From an uncultured Flavobacteriales bacterium (lineage in GTDB: Bacteria; Bacteroidota; Bacteroidia; Flavobacteriales_D; Sanyastnellaceae): DNA of 64,000 bases. The translations under genes and the position numbers were made by a program. This document shows, one piece after another, positions 9,272 through 18,543 of the stretch. The notes below the pieces were generated by a model. That model saw only the letters and a program-made list of their open reading frames with translations. It searched no databases and had not been told where the DNA came from. The stretch spans positions 1 through 64,000 of the forward strand of contig CALKGQ010000024.1 in NCBI GenBank assembly GCA_938085425.1, written 5' to 3'. How positions within the stretch are numbered: position 1 is the first letter of the stretch; each line of letters starts with the position of its first letter.

Positions 9272-9300
9272 AGGTGTGACTTGAAACCACACACCTTTTT
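9272..9300 (+). terminator. Intercistronic terminator-like hairpin between gldK and gldL
   Basis: AGGTGTG (9272-9278) pairs with CACACCT (9290-9296) across an 11-nt loop and is followed by TTTTT. The seven-pair stem is modest. Because gldLMN follow on the same strand, it more likely acts as an attenuator or processing site than as a full operon end. Confidence 0.45.
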
Positions 9301-9361
9301 GAACAACAAAACCTACCTGCACAGCGTTAGCTGAATTGAAACCAACACCAAAACCGAAACC

Positions 9362-10117
9362 ATGAAACCAGGAAGCAAGCAGTGGAAGAACTTTATGGCC
9401 AAGCTCTATGGATGGGGCGCAGCAATCGTCATCATCGGAGCCCTTTTCAAAATCCAACACTGGGAAGGTGCCTCTCTCATGCTCATCATTGGATTGGGCA
9501 CAGAGGCGTTCATCTTTTTCATGTCGGCCTTTGAGAAGCCACATGAAGAGCCAGATTGGTCGTTGGTCTACCCACAACTCGCTACCGGTGAAGGTGCCGA
9601 CAAAACCCCTACGCAGCAGCTTGACGACATGTTGGCCAAAGCCAACATTGAAGCTTCCACCATTGAAAAGCTGGGAGACGGCATGCGCCATTTGGGAGAG
9701 CAGGCTTCCAAGATGGGCGAGGTCGCGGATGCATCCGTGGCAACCAAAGGCTACAGCGATGCTCTGGTGAAGGCCACGAACCGCGTGGACGATTTGAGCA
9801 CCACCTATGAAGATGTCAGCCAAGGTTTGACTGGCCTCGTCAAGGCAAGCACAGAAGGAGCAGGTGCAGGAGATGGTTTGGCCAGAATGGGCGAGAACCT
9901 CAATGCTTTGAACAGCATGTACGAAGGTCAACTCTCCCAACTGGAGCAAAACAAGCAAGCTTTTGAGAGCATGGGAGATCTTGTCAAGAACCTCAATGAC
10001 AGCATTGAAGACACCAAGGTGTACAAGGAAAACATCTCAGAGTTGGCCAAGAACCTTGCCTCCCTCAATACCGTTTACGGCAACATGTTGAACGCCATGG
10101 GTGGCGGTCGCAGCTAA
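9362..10117 (+). CDS. gldL: Gliding motility/T9SS inner-membrane motor protein GldL (PorL)
   Basis: A 251-residue inner-membrane protein. Two transmembrane helices lie near the N-terminus (about residues 18-30 and 38-58: AAIVIIGALFKI and LIIGLGTEAFIFFM). GldL family residues are present in the first (KIQHWEGA) and second (GLGTEAFIFF, with a buried Glu). A long cytoplasmic coiled-coil tail follows. GldL pentamers surround a GldM dimer and use proton flow to drive rotation for type IX secretion and gliding; the membrane Glu is the expected proton-path residue. gldM starts 11 bp downstream. The ATG at 9362 gives the standard N-terminus MKPGSKQWKNFMAKLYGWG. Confidence 0.97.
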   Translation: MKPGSKQWKNFMAKLYGWGAAIVIIGALFKIQHWEGASLMLIIGLGTEAFIFFMSAFEKPHEEPDWSLVYPQLATGEGADKTPTQQLDDMLAKANIEASTIEKLGDGMRHLGEQASKMGEVADASVATKGYSDALVKATNRVDDLSTTYEDVSQGLTGLVKASTEGAGAGDGLARMGENLNALNSMYEGQLSQLEQNKQAFESMGDLVKNLNDSIEDTKVYKENISELAKNLASLNTVYGNMLNAMGGGRS

Positions 10118-10128
10118 GCACCTGAACC

Positions 10129-11865
10129 ATGGCCGGAGGAAAAGAAACACCGCGTCAAAAGATGATCGGGATGATGTATCTCGTTCTAACTGCACTTTTG
10201 GCATTGAACATCTCCAAAGAAGTCCTCAACGGATTCGTCAAAGTGGAGAACAGTCTGCAGAACACGCAGAAAACATTGAAAGGAAAGGTCTCGGAGACCT
10301 TGACGACCCTCGAGGTCAAGTACGCCCAGAACAAAGAAAAGGTCGGTCCCTTCATGGACAAGGCCCGGGAGGTTCGTGGCGAAAGCGACCAACTGGTCAA
10401 CTACATCACCCAACTCAAGGGAAGATGCATGGCGACATCGGAAGGAAAATACGATGACGCAGTGGAAAACGACTTCCTCGACTTCATCGGCAAAGACGAT
10501 TCGGGGATGGACACCACCATGAGTCTCGCCGACATCCAAAAGAAAGACGAGTACCAGGAATTGACGGCCTTCATGGTCGGGTCAGAACCACAAAGCCCCA
10601 AGTTTGACGAAAATGACCCTTGGTCGGCAAGTGCATTGAAGCAAAATCTCGAGGCTTACCGGGACTACCTCAAGGAAATCCGACTTGTCGATTCACAAGG
10701 CAATTCCCGGGAATTGCCCGAATACATCAAGGTGCAACTCGACGACCGATTCTCTTTCCCCAACGAAATGGAAGACGGGAAAGAGGTGCTTTGGGAAGCT
10801 GCAAACTTCTTCGACGTTCCTCTGGCCGCGGTGATGCCGCTGATGTCCAAGATGATCATCGACGTCCAAGACGCACAAGAAGATGTGCTGTCGTGGTTGC
10901 TGGGTGGCATCGAGGCGAAATCCTACAAATTCACTGATCTGAAGCCACTCGTGGTCCCGGAATCCAACTACATCCTGAGAGGAGATTCTTTCCGTGCTGA
11001 TGTGCTGTTGGCCGCATACGATGCTACGAACGCTCCAGACATTTTCATCGACGACCAGAAATGGGATGGTCGAGACAGTGCGATGTTGGCCTACGAAGGC
11101 ATGGAAGGCATGACGATCGGCTCGGATGGGATGGGGAAATTGCGCATTCCCACACGTGGCATGAGTCTGGGCGAGATGAATTTCAAAGGCCTGATTCGTT
11201 TCCAAGGTCCAGACGGCAATGTCGAACCCTATCCTTTCTTCACCCCCACCATCACGGTGGCCGAGCCTGCTTTGGTCGTGTCTCCTACCAAAATGAATGT
11301 GTTTTACCGCGGGGTCCCCAACCCTGTGGAGGTTTCTGTGCCTGGTGTCCCTCAAGACAAAATTGACGTTCGAATCGACGGAGGACACAGCATCAAGCGA
11401 CAATCGGACGGCAGCTACATCGTGGAGCCCGCCAACAACAGCTCGGTACGAGAAGCCAACATCACGGTCTCAGCGGAACTGCCCGATGGCACGAAGAAAA
11501 CGTTGCCGTCGAAGAACTTCCGCGTGAAGCGGATTCCAGATCCTGTCGCTTTTTGGACCGGGAAAAAGCCATCGGACAAAGGCATCACGAAAGCTGAAGT
11601 CCTCTCTTTCGCGCCTGTCGCAGCAAGAATGGAAGGTTTTGACTTTGATGTGAAGGTCCGTGTCAAAAGCTTCACCATGCGTATTTCCAAAGACGGCTCC
11701 TTCTCGGATTTGGCGTCAGGAAACAACCGCATCACTTCAGACCAAAAAGAAGCATTGAAGCGTCTTCGCCGTGGAAACATCATTTATTTGGAAGACATCC
11801 TGGTGTCCATGCCCGACGGGTCAGAGCGCGATCTGCCCCCGATGAAGCTAAAGATCACCGGATAA
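10129..11865 (+). CDS. gldM: Gliding motility/T9SS motor protein GldM (PorM)
   Basis: A 578-residue protein with one N-terminal transmembrane helix (MIGMMYLVLTALLALNIS, about residues 13-30) and a large periplasmic part. The opening MAGGKETPRQKMIGMMYLVL is highly typical of GldM. The periplasmic region is a helical D1 domain followed by beta-rich D2-D4 domains, with VVSPTKMNVFYRGVPNPVEVS marking the start of the D3 domain. GldM dimers turn inside the GldL pentamer and cross the periplasm to the GldK/GldN ring. The length is slightly above the usual 510-530 residues. gldN follows after 10 bp. Confidence 0.97.
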   Translation: MAGGKETPRQKMIGMMYLVLTALLALNISKEVLNGFVKVENSLQNTQKTLKGKVSETLTTLEVKYAQNKEKVGPFMDKAREVRGESDQLVNYITQLKGRCMATSEGKYDDAVENDFLDFIGKDDSGMDTTMSLADIQKKDEYQELTAFMVGSEPQSPKFDENDPWSASALKQNLEAYRDYLKEIRLVDSQGNSRELPEYIKVQLDDRFSFPNEMEDGKEVLWEAANFFDVPLAAVMPLMSKMIIDVQDAQEDVLSWLLGGIEAKSYKFTDLKPLVVPESNYILRGDSFRADVLLAAYDATNAPDIFIDDQKWDGRDSAMLAYEGMEGMTIGSDGMGKLRIPTRGMSLGEMNFKGLIRFQGPDGNVEPYPFFTPTITVAEPALVVSPTKMNVFYRGVPNPVEVSVPGVPQDKIDVRIDGGHSIKRQSDGSYIVEPANNSSVREANITVSAELPDGTKKTLPSKNFRVKRIPDPVAFWTGKKPSDKGITKAEVLSFAPVAARMEGFDFDVKVRVKSFTMRISKDGSFSDLASGNNRITSDQKEALKRLRRGNIIYLEDILVSMPDGSERDLPPMKLKITG

Positions 11866-11875
11866 ACGAACTGCC

Positions 11876-12736
11876 ATGAAACAATTTCTGTCCATTTGTT
11901 TGACGTTTGTGGTGCTCCTTGGAGCGTCCGTGAGCCAAGGTTTGGCACAAACCCCCAATGTTCTTGACGGGGCATACGTCAAAGAGACCAACCTCACCAA
12001 GCGCGTCATTCCTTACCCTCATCTGAGGGAGGCGGATGTGATGTACAAGCGTCGCATCTGGCAAGAAATCGACATGCGCCAGAAGTTCAACCACCCCTTC
12101 TACTTCCCATTGGACCCCATCCAGGACAGGAAGAACCTTTTCGACGTGGTGCGTGAAGCTTTGCTGGTGGAAGGTTCCCTCGTGGCGTACAGCGCAGGAC
12201 CACTTGGGGACGATGACGAGTTCACCTCTCCCCTCTCGGCGGACAGCATTCGAAAAATCTTGAATCCTGTCACATTGGTCAAAGAGTACGACGAATACGG
12301 GGAGGTCATCGGGACCCTCAAGCAGAGCAACGAGCTCTCCTCTGACAAAATCACGAGGTACCGCATCAAGGAAGATTGGATTTGGGACCGTCAGCGCAGC
12401 GAACGCTATGTCCGAATTTTGGGCATTGCGCCAATGTTGGAAGATTTTGACATCGATGGAAACAGCGTCGGCTTCAGGCCTCTCTTCTGGCTGTACTACC
12501 CCGAATGTCGCTATGTCTTCGCCAACAGCGAGGTCTACAACATGTTCAACGACGCCCAGCGTCGCACCTACGAGGACTTGTTCCAGAAGCGCTATTTCTC
12601 GAGCTACATTGTCAAGGAAGACAATGCTTTCAACCGAAAAATTGTCTCCTATGCGCGAGGCTTGGATGCTTTGGCAGAGTCCGAACGCATCCAGCATGAA
12701 CTGTTCAACATTGAACATGACATCTGGCATTACTGA
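11876..12736 (+). CDS. gldN: Gliding motility/T9SS periplasmic ring protein GldN (PorN)
   Basis: A 286-residue exported protein with a signal peptide (cleavage after GLAQ, about residue 25). Family features include YVKETNLTKRVIPYPHLREADVMYKRRIWQEIDMRQKFN and the later IRKILNPV and FRPLFWLYYPECRY segments. GldN binds GldK to form the ring that links the rotary GldLM motor to the outer-membrane translocon. It is the last gene of porP-gldKLMN; a strong intrinsic terminator starts 20 bp after the stop codon. Confidence 0.96.
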   Translation: MKQFLSICLTFVVLLGASVSQGLAQTPNVLDGAYVKETNLTKRVIPYPHLREADVMYKRRIWQEIDMRQKFNHPFYFPLDPIQDRKNLFDVVREALLVEGSLVAYSAGPLGDDDEFTSPLSADSIRKILNPVTLVKEYDEYGEVIGTLKQSNELSSDKITRYRIKEDWIWDRQRSERYVRILGIAPMLEDFDIDGNSVGFRPLFWLYYPECRYVFANSEVYNMFNDAQRRTYEDLFQKRYFSSYIVKEDNAFNRKIVSYARGLDALAESERIQHELFNIEHDIWHY

Positions 12737-12755
12737 TGCACATCCCCTCCTTGTC

Positions 12756-12788
12756 AAAAAGGGCCACTCTTCGGAGTGGCCCTTTTTT
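12756..12788 (+). terminator. Strong intrinsic terminator with UUCG tetraloop after gldN
   Basis: GGGCCACTC (12761-12769), loop TTCG, GAGTGGCCC (12774-12782), with an A-run before and TTTTTT after. This is a nine-pair stem closed by a stable C-UUCG-G tetraloop. The flanking A and T runs extend the stem and make it usable in both directions. It separates the T9SS operon from the ABC-F gene. Confidence 0.93.
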
Positions 12789-12823
12789 GTTTCCCGGCCA
12801 CGGAAGGACGAACTTGCGGCCCC

Positions 12824-14794
12824 ATGCTCCATCTCTTGTCCGTCGGGGTTCACTTTGGTGAACGCACATTGTTTGAAGGCCTCGATCTCGCGATCGGCAA
12901 CAAGGACCGGATAGGCCTCGTGGGCCGCAATGGAGCTGGAAAGTCCACCCTGCTCAAAGTGATTGCAGGCCACCAGAAGGCCTCAGAAGGGAGTGTCAGT
13001 GCACCCAAGGAGTACCGCATTGGCTACCTGCCACAAGAAATGGAACACGAGGAATCGGCCTCTGTGCTGGAGGTGGCCATGCAAGCCTTTGAGGAAGTCC
13101 AACAACTGGAATCGCGCCTGGCCGTCCTGACCGTGGAAGTGGCAGAGCGAACCGACTATGAGAGCGATTCTTACTCCGACCTCATCCAAGAACTCAGCGA
13201 CGCCAACGAACGCCTCGATGCCATCGGTGCATCGAGCACAGAGGAACAGGCACACCGAATCCTGCAAGGACTGGGGTTTGGACTTGAAGACATGTCACGC
13301 ACCATGTCGGAGTACAGTGGAGGGTGGAAGATGAGGGTGGAACTGGCCAAGCTCTTGTTGATGAAACCAGATCTTTTGCTGCTTGACGAGCCCACCAACC
13401 ACCTGGACATCGAAAGCATCGAATGGTTGGAATCGTTTTTGACCCATCACCCGGGGGCCATTTTGCTCATTTCCCACGACAGGGTGTTCTTGGACACCCT
13501 CACCAAGCGCACCGTTGAAATTGGAGGGGCCAAGCTGTACGACTTCAAAGGCCCTTACTCCAAGTACCAAGTTTGGCGTGAAGAAGAGCGAGAGAGGCAA
13601 ACGCAAGCGGCCAAAAATCAGCAGAAGTACATCCAAGAGACGGAGCAACTCATCAACAAGTTCCGCGCCAAAAAGAACAAAGCGGCTTTCGCCCAGAGTC
13701 TGATCAAAAAGCTAGACAAGCTGGAGCGGTTGGAAGTCGATGCCGCTGAAAACGCCCAAATCCGATTTCGCTTTCCTCCAGCGCCAAGAACCGGAAAGGT
13801 CATCTTCGAGGCCAAGACGCTCAAAAAGCAGTTTGGGGACTTGACCGTCTTTGACAACCTGGATTTCATCATGGCCAGGCAAGAAAAAGTGGCCCTGGTG
13901 GGGAAAAATGGTGCGGGAAAAACCACCCTTACAAGGCTGCTCCTGAAACAAGAGCCCTGCACCTCTGGTGAGCTGACCATTGGGCACAACGTGGACATTG
14001 GGTACTACGCCCAAAACCAAACGGACGAGCTCAACGGCGACTTGACCGTCCTTCAAACGCTGGAAGAAGTCGCCGTGGGTGATGTCCGAAAGCAACTGCG
14101 TGGACTCCTGGGGTCCTTCCTCTTTTCCGGCGAAGACGTGGACAAAAAGGTCAAAGTCCTCTCAGGAGGCGAGAAGGCAAGGCTCGCCCTGTGCAAGCTT
14201 CTGCTCCACCCCTACAATGTCTTGATCCTTGACGAGCCCACCAACCACTTGGACCTGAAGAGCAAGACAGTCTTGAAGCAAGCGCTGAAAGGATTCGACG
14301 GCTCTCTGGTGGTCGTGTCCCACGACAGGGATTTTTTGAGCGACATGACCCAACTTGTTTACGAGGTCACCCCCCAAGGGTTGAAGCAATACATCGGAGA
14401 CATCAAGCAGTTTCTTCATGAGAAGCACGCTGCTTCCATCTCAGCCTACGAAGCCAACAAGGCGGTCAAGGTGTCCAAGACCACGAAGGAAAAAAGCAGC
14501 AACAAGTCTGCGCCTCCGCAAGAAGATTACAAAGCCCGCAAGGCCCGCGACAAAGCCATCCGGAAGGAACGCAATGCTGTGGAGAGGTTGGAGAAGAAGG
14601 TGGTTGCCCTTGAAGAAAAGATCAGCGTCCACAACGAGGCCATGGCAGCTGTGGACCCAAGTGACCGTACCAAAGTGACGGAGTTGGCTTACGCATTCGA
14701 GGCCGTACAAAAAGAAATGCAAGAGGTCGTCAACCAATGGGAACGCGCTGTCGAAGAACTGGAACGCCTTCAGACGGAGGCGGCTTCCACGTAG
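12824..14794 (+). CDS. ABC-F family ATPase (Uup/EttA-like)
   Basis: A 656-residue soluble protein with two ABC cassettes and no membrane domain. Cassette 1 has Walker A GRNGAGKST, signature SGGWKMR and LLLDEPTNHLD. Cassette 2 has GKNGAGKTT, LSGGEKARL and LILDEPTNHLD. Between them is the linker with ERERQTQAAKNQQKYIQETE typical of ABC-F proteins. A lysine-rich coiled-coil C-terminal domain (about 550-656) points to the Uup subgroup. These proteins bind the ribosomal E site and relieve stalls or help assembly. The ATG at 12824 is preferred because upstream in-frame codons lie in the gldN terminator. Its last 25 bp overlap the 3' end of rluD tail to tail. Confidence 0.93.
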   Translation: MLHLLSVGVHFGERTLFEGLDLAIGNKDRIGLVGRNGAGKSTLLKVIAGHQKASEGSVSAPKEYRIGYLPQEMEHEESASVLEVAMQAFEEVQQLESRLAVLTVEVAERTDYESDSYSDLIQELSDANERLDAIGASSTEEQAHRILQGLGFGLEDMSRTMSEYSGGWKMRVELAKLLLMKPDLLLLDEPTNHLDIESIEWLESFLTHHPGAILLISHDRVFLDTLTKRTVEIGGAKLYDFKGPYSKYQVWREEERERQTQAAKNQQKYIQETEQLINKFRAKKNKAAFAQSLIKKLDKLERLEVDAAENAQIRFRFPPAPRTGKVIFEAKTLKKQFGDLTVFDNLDFIMARQEKVALVGKNGAGKTTLTRLLLKQEPCTSGELTIGHNVDIGYYAQNQTDELNGDLTVLQTLEEVAVGDVRKQLRGLLGSFLFSGEDVDKKVKVLSGGEKARLALCKLLLHPYNVLILDEPTNHLDLKSKTVLKQALKGFDGSLVVVSHDRDFLSDMTQLVYEVTPQGLKQYIGDIKQFLHEKHAASISAYEANKAVKVSKTTKEKSSNKSAPPQEDYKARKARDKAIRKERNAVERLEKKVVALEEKISVHNEAMAAVDPSDRTKVTELAYAFEAVQKEMQEVVNQWERAVEELERLQTEAAST

Positions 14795-15810
14795 GTGCGC
14801 CACTTCGACAAGACACCAGCCATGTCTTCAGGCAACTCCGATTGAAAATCCATGCGCTTGCCTGAAGTGGGGTGAGTGAAGCCCAAGGTTTTGGCATGCA
14901 AAGCCTGTCGAGGCAACGCGGCAAACATGTTCCGCAAAAAGGCGTTGTACTTGCCGCCAGGAGCGCCCTTGACAGCCACATTGCCTCCGTAGGTGGGGTC
15001 CCCAAACAAAGGATGTCCTATGGACTGCATGTGCACCCTGATTTGGTGGGTCCGGCCTGTCTCCAACTTGCATTCCACCAAAGTCACAGGTCCCAAACGC
15101 TCCACCACACGGTAGTGTGTCACCGCATGCTTGCCTTCGCTGCCATCGGCATAGACTTGCTGGACACGGCGATCTCGCACCGAACGCCCCACGTGACCAG
15201 TCACCGTGCCATCTTCCAGCACATCTCCCCACACCAGCGCCCAATACCTTCTGTTGACCGTTCGCTCGAAGAACTGGCCACTCAAGTCTGTGAGGGCACG
15301 TTCCGTTTTGCCCAGCACCATGAGCCCTGTCGTGTCTTTGTCGAGGCGATGCACCAACCCCGGGCGCTGTTCAGGGCTGCCAGGAAGACTCGGCAATCCT
15401 TGGATGTGATGAAGCACGCCATTCACCAACGTGCCAGAAAAATTGCCGTGGCCCGGGTGAACGACCAAATTCATGGGCTTGTTCAAGACCAAAAGGTCAT
15501 CATCCTCGTGAACGATGTCCAAATCCATCGGTTCTGGCAGCAACTCAAATTCAAACACGGGCTGCGGCAACTCCACCGTCACCACATCCGCTGGCTTGAC
15601 CTTGTGGTTGCTCTTGACCGATTCTCCATTGACCCGGACATAGCCCGCCTTGGCCGCCATCTGAAGCTTGCTTCGGGACAAGTGGGCCACCAAATTGATG
15701 ATGAATTTGTCCACCCGAAGGGGCGTTTGACCTGGATCCGCCACCAACCGATGGTGCTCGAACAACTCTTCCGAGTGGCCGTCTTCGACGGGGCCGTCTG
15801 TCGCAGTCAT
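14770..15810 (-). CDS. rluD: RluD-type 23S rRNA pseudouridine synthase
   Basis: A 346-residue RluA/RluD-family pseudouridine synthase. An N-terminal S4 RNA-binding domain (RVDKFIINLVAHLSRSKLQMAAKAGYVRVNGESV) leads into the catalytic domain. HRLDKDTTGLMVLG carries the catalytic Asp. GRTHQIRVHM and HPLFGDPTYGG are the other family motifs. RluD modifies uridines in helix 69 of 23S rRNA. The ATG at 15810 overlaps the stop of the upstream T9SS cargo gene by 4 bp. Longer in-frame starts have no family similarity. Last gene of the purL, PASTA, cargo, rluD chain. Confidence 0.94.
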   Translation of the reverse strand: MTATDGPVEDGHSEELFEHHRLVADPGQTPLRVDKFIINLVAHLSRSKLQMAAKAGYVRVNGESVKSNHKVKPADVVTVELPQPVFEFELLPEPMDLDIVHEDDDLLVLNKPMNLVVHPGHGNFSGTLVNGVLHHIQGLPSLPGSPEQRPGLVHRLDKDTTGLMVLGKTERALTDLSGQFFERTVNRRYWALVWGDVLEDGTVTGHVGRSVRDRRVQQVYADGSEGKHAVTHYRVVERLGPVTLVECKLETGRTHQIRVHMQSIGHPLFGDPTYGGNVAVKGAPGGKYNAFLRNMFAALPRQALHAKTLGFTHPTSGKRMDFQSELPEDMAGVLSKWRTYVEAASV

Positions 15811-17741
15811 TGTGACACCCAACGTTGGATCCAACGCTGACCGCTTGGCTCCGTGCCCACCAACAGGAACATGCCCGTTTGGTCGGTTTCCCATGCATGG
15901 AGACCAGGAGCGAGCTGGGGCCAAAAAGCCACTTCACGTCCCGACATGTCGAAGACTTGGAGGTCTGTTGGCACCTCCAATGTCCATTGGCACAAGCCGG
16001 CACCAGGATTGGGATGGAGCAAGGGCGCTTCTCGGACAGATCCCCACTCACCCACTTGTGTGACGGGATCCTTTCCGGCACGCAAAACGGGACGAATCAT
16101 CAACGAGCCTTCGATGCCCGAAGGTTGCCATGGTGTCGTAGGGAACGTGTACCAAACAAACTCTTCGTTCGTGTTGGTGTTCTTGTCCAATCCAACGTGG
16201 ATGCGTTCCTCGCCCTGTTGCACGAACCCCACGAAGATGGTGCCTTCTACCGCGACAGGGACATTCAGAGGGAAGTAGGCAAAGCCGTCGTAAGTGCCCA
16301 AGCTGTAATCCGGTTCGTAAATCGCGAATTGATCCGCAATGGTCTCTCCCGGCTGTCCCGGATTGGCCTCATCCTCGGCACGAATCTTCAAGGTGAAGGT
16401 CTCTCCCGAAGCATCGTCAAAGAAGGGTGTGAAGTGCACCCAGAGACCTTCCAGCGTGTCCGGCTGCTGAATGTCGTGCCTCACCACGACCTCTCCTCCT
16501 TGGCCTTCCAAGGCATACGCCTTTTCCGAAGTGCCGTCGTCGTACGCATAGTAATCTCTGAACGTCTGGACATGCACCAAGCTGTCGTTGTCTGGGATGC
16601 CCGTTTGGTTGGTGCCATTCGCAGCGCCCACCTCGTCTTCCCACAAACTCACATGAAAGACTGCAAAGGTGTCGCTCACCGCAGGGTTGAAGAGGTAGGT
16701 GAAAATCTGCAGGTCTTCGACATAGTCGGTCTCGAACAAGCCTTGTACACTCGTATTGACAATGGATCCAGCTGTAGGGGCATAGTTGTTCACGTTGCCG
16801 CCCTCAATGTCCACCCGTTGCACCTTGAGACCCACATTTTCCTGGCTGTTCGCATTGGCGCCAAAACTTCGGTGCAACGTGGGGACCGAATTGGCGACGT
16901 AGAGACCTGGTGAGAACTGGAAATGGGGCCATGGCATGGCCGTCCAAGGTTCCTTCAAAAAACTACTTGGCGGGGACACAAACGCCACTTCTTCAAAATC
17001 CGGCGCTGGGACCATCGCATCCTCGTCCACCCTGACATAGTCGATGTGCCATGTGTCTACATTCCCCTCCAGCGAGCCGTAGTTTCTGAATCGAAATTGA
17101 AAGTCGTCATGGAAATACTCCGGAGCGTCGATGTGCAAAACGACAGGATGAAAAACAGAGTCTTCGTCAATGCCCTCTGTCGACCAGACCCAACGCCACG
17201 GATCGCCATCCACCACACTCGTTCGGAATTCGACCACCAACGAATCCTCTCCTGCATCAGCGCCGTTGGCCCTGCCACCGCTCTGGTACCAAAACGACAA
17301 CGCCACGCTGTCTGCTGCGGCATATCCTCCTTGTCCAAGAAGAAGCCGTCTCGACGTCAAAGCGTCTGCGTAACCTACGGGGTTGGTGGGGTTGAGTGCG
17401 TACGGATTCCCCGACGCATCCATTCCGTCAAGTGTGGCGCAGCCCACGGTCGGTGGCCGATACGCAAGCGTGGTGGTTCTTCTCACGGGACTGGATTCCC
17501 AACGCTTGACATTGACAGGTCCTTCTTCGTCGTAAAGGCTTGGCCAAGCGAAGTCATCCACAAAAGGCAGGCCCACTGGGAACAACAAGTCCCCTCCTCG
17601 GGACGCCAAGGCACGCTTCGTCTCTTGGGCCTGCACAGGGACATGCTGAAGGTCCAGCTCAAGTTCCTGACCGTGTGACACCATGGACCAAGCCATGAGA
17701 CACAGCACCATGCCCATTCCTCTCCGTTGGATTGTCTTCAT
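15807..17741 (-). CDS. Secreted protein with T9SS type A sorting domain, function unknown
   Basis: About 644 residues with a signal peptide (MKTIQRR, hydrophobic core, cut near MVSHGQ). The mature region is beta-rich and Trp/Asp-rich. One segment resembles a concanavalin-like/MAM jelly roll (SVALSFWYQSGGR, FQFRFRNYGS, WHIDYVRVD). The last 75 residues form a T9SS type A C-terminal domain: LHPNPGAG, LQVFDMSGREV and GMFLLVG. The protein should therefore be exported across the outer membrane and anchored or released by the sortase PorU. I chose the ATG at 17741; ATGs at 17768 and 17783 would lengthen the signal peptide. The PASTA gene ends 52 bp upstream, and the stop overlaps rluD. No enzyme motif was seen. 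Confidence 0.8.
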   Translation of the reverse strand: MKTIQRRGMGMVLCLMAWSMVSHGQELELDLQHVPVQAQETKRALASRGGDLLFPVGLPFVDDFAWPSLYDEEGPVNVKRWESSPVRRTTTLAYRPPTVGCATLDGMDASGNPYALNPTNPVGYADALTSRRLLLGQGGYAAADSVALSFWYQSGGRANGADAGEDSLVVEFRTSVVDGDPWRWVWSTEGIDEDSVFHPVVLHIDAPEYFHDDFQFRFRNYGSLEGNVDTWHIDYVRVDEDAMVPAPDFEEVAFVSPPSSFLKEPWTAMPWPHFQFSPGLYVANSVPTLHRSFGANANSQENVGLKVQRVDIEGGNVNNYAPTAGSIVNTSVQGLFETDYVEDLQIFTYLFNPAVSDTFAVFHVSLWEDEVGAANGTNQTGIPDNDSLVHVQTFRDYYAYDDGTSEKAYALEGQGGEVVVRHDIQQPDTLEGLWVHFTPFFDDASGETFTLKIRAEDEANPGQPGETIADQFAIYEPDYSLGTYDGFAYFPLNVPVAVEGTIFVGFVQQGEERIHVGLDKNTNTNEEFVWYTFPTTPWQPSGIEGSLMIRPVLRAGKDPVTQVGEWGSVREAPLLHPNPGAGLCQWTLEVPTDLQVFDMSGREVAFWPQLAPGLHAWETDQTGMFLLVGTEPSGQRWIQRWVSQ

Positions 17742-17793
17742 CGGGAATGTCAACGTCTGAACATTCATTTTCGTGCGCGTCATGAAAGGTGTT

Positions 17794-18543
17794 TCAATGT
17801 TTTCCAAGATAAAGGTCCACCGCAGTTCCTTCTTCCAGTCTCGGTGTTTTTGCCGGACTCGCGTCCTGGGAGACAACAACGGCCAAAGAAGAGTCCAATG
17901 CGGTCTGTATGTCAGCCTCGTACCCCACATGTCCCAAAGCCAATTTCCGTCGCCCCAAGACCGCTTCCGCATCCTCGAGGGACAGCCCCACCAACCACGG
18001 CACCCGAACGTCACGGGCGCCCACCACGCCCACCACAAGTTCCAACACGGACCCTCGGGGCAACCGGGTCTGATTTGCCAATGGCCGGCCTTTGTGCCTC
18101 ACCCGAATGACCTTTCCTGCCAGGAGTTTGTTGGGCTCTTCGACCAATACCACCTCAAACCCTCGGGTGGCCAGAATCCGCTCCGCAAGCCTTGCGTCTT
18201 GGCCCTCCTCAATGTCCACCCTTTCGTCGGGTGGCGTGATGCGATACGACGTCAGCAAAATGTTTCTTCCTGCCTTGACAGCACTCCCTGCAGGGGGGTG
18301 TTGCTCGACAATGGATCCGGGACGCCCCCCCGCTGCATAGATGGAATCTTGCCAAATGGGGTTCAGCCCCAAGAGCAGAAGGGTGTCCTGGGCCTGTTGT
18401 CGCAACATTCCGGTCAATGCGGGCACCTCACGCTGCGAAGAAGGCTGGCTGTAACTGCGCAACAGCCATAGGGTGCAGGCCAGGACCACGATCCATGTCA
18501 AGACAATCCCTCCAAGGTGCCGGCCCAGCGTCTTCCACATCAT
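17794..18543 (-). CDS. Membrane-anchored PASTA-domain protein
   Basis: A 249-residue protein with one N-terminal transmembrane helix (GGIVLTWIVVLACTLWLL) and a periplasmic part of about three PASTA units. Typical PASTA phrases are VPALTGMLRQQAQDTLLLLGL, GSIVEQHPPAGSAVKAGRNI and VPWLVGLSLEDAEAVL. PASTA domains commonly bind or sense peptidoglycan fragments. No Ser/Thr kinase domain is attached, so this is the stand-alone Bacteroidota form, possibly a cell-wall adaptor. Its ATG overlaps the purL stop (ATGA), which suggests coupled translation. Confidence 0.88.
   Translation of the reverse strand: MMWKTLGRHLGGIVLTWIVVLACTLWLLRSYSQPSSQREVPALTGMLRQQAQDTLLLLGLNPIWQDSIYAAGGRPGSIVEQHPPAGSAVKAGRNILLTSYRITPPDERVDIEEGQDARLAERILATRGFEVVLVEEPNKLLAGKVIRVRHKGRPLANQTRLPRGSVLELVVGVVGARDVRVPWLVGLSLEDAEAVLGRRKLALGHVGYEADIQTALDSSLAVVVSQDASPAKTPRLEEGTAVDLYLGKH

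Noticed and set aside
7751-9958. Long minus-strand open frame opposite gldK and gldL
   Set aside because: Spans two real gene boundaries and shows no motifs; an antisense artefact.
12824-14794. Antibiotic-resistance ABC-F (Msr/Vga type)
   Set aside because: The long charged C-terminal coiled coil and housekeeping context fit Uup-like proteins better; no resistance-specific feature was visible.
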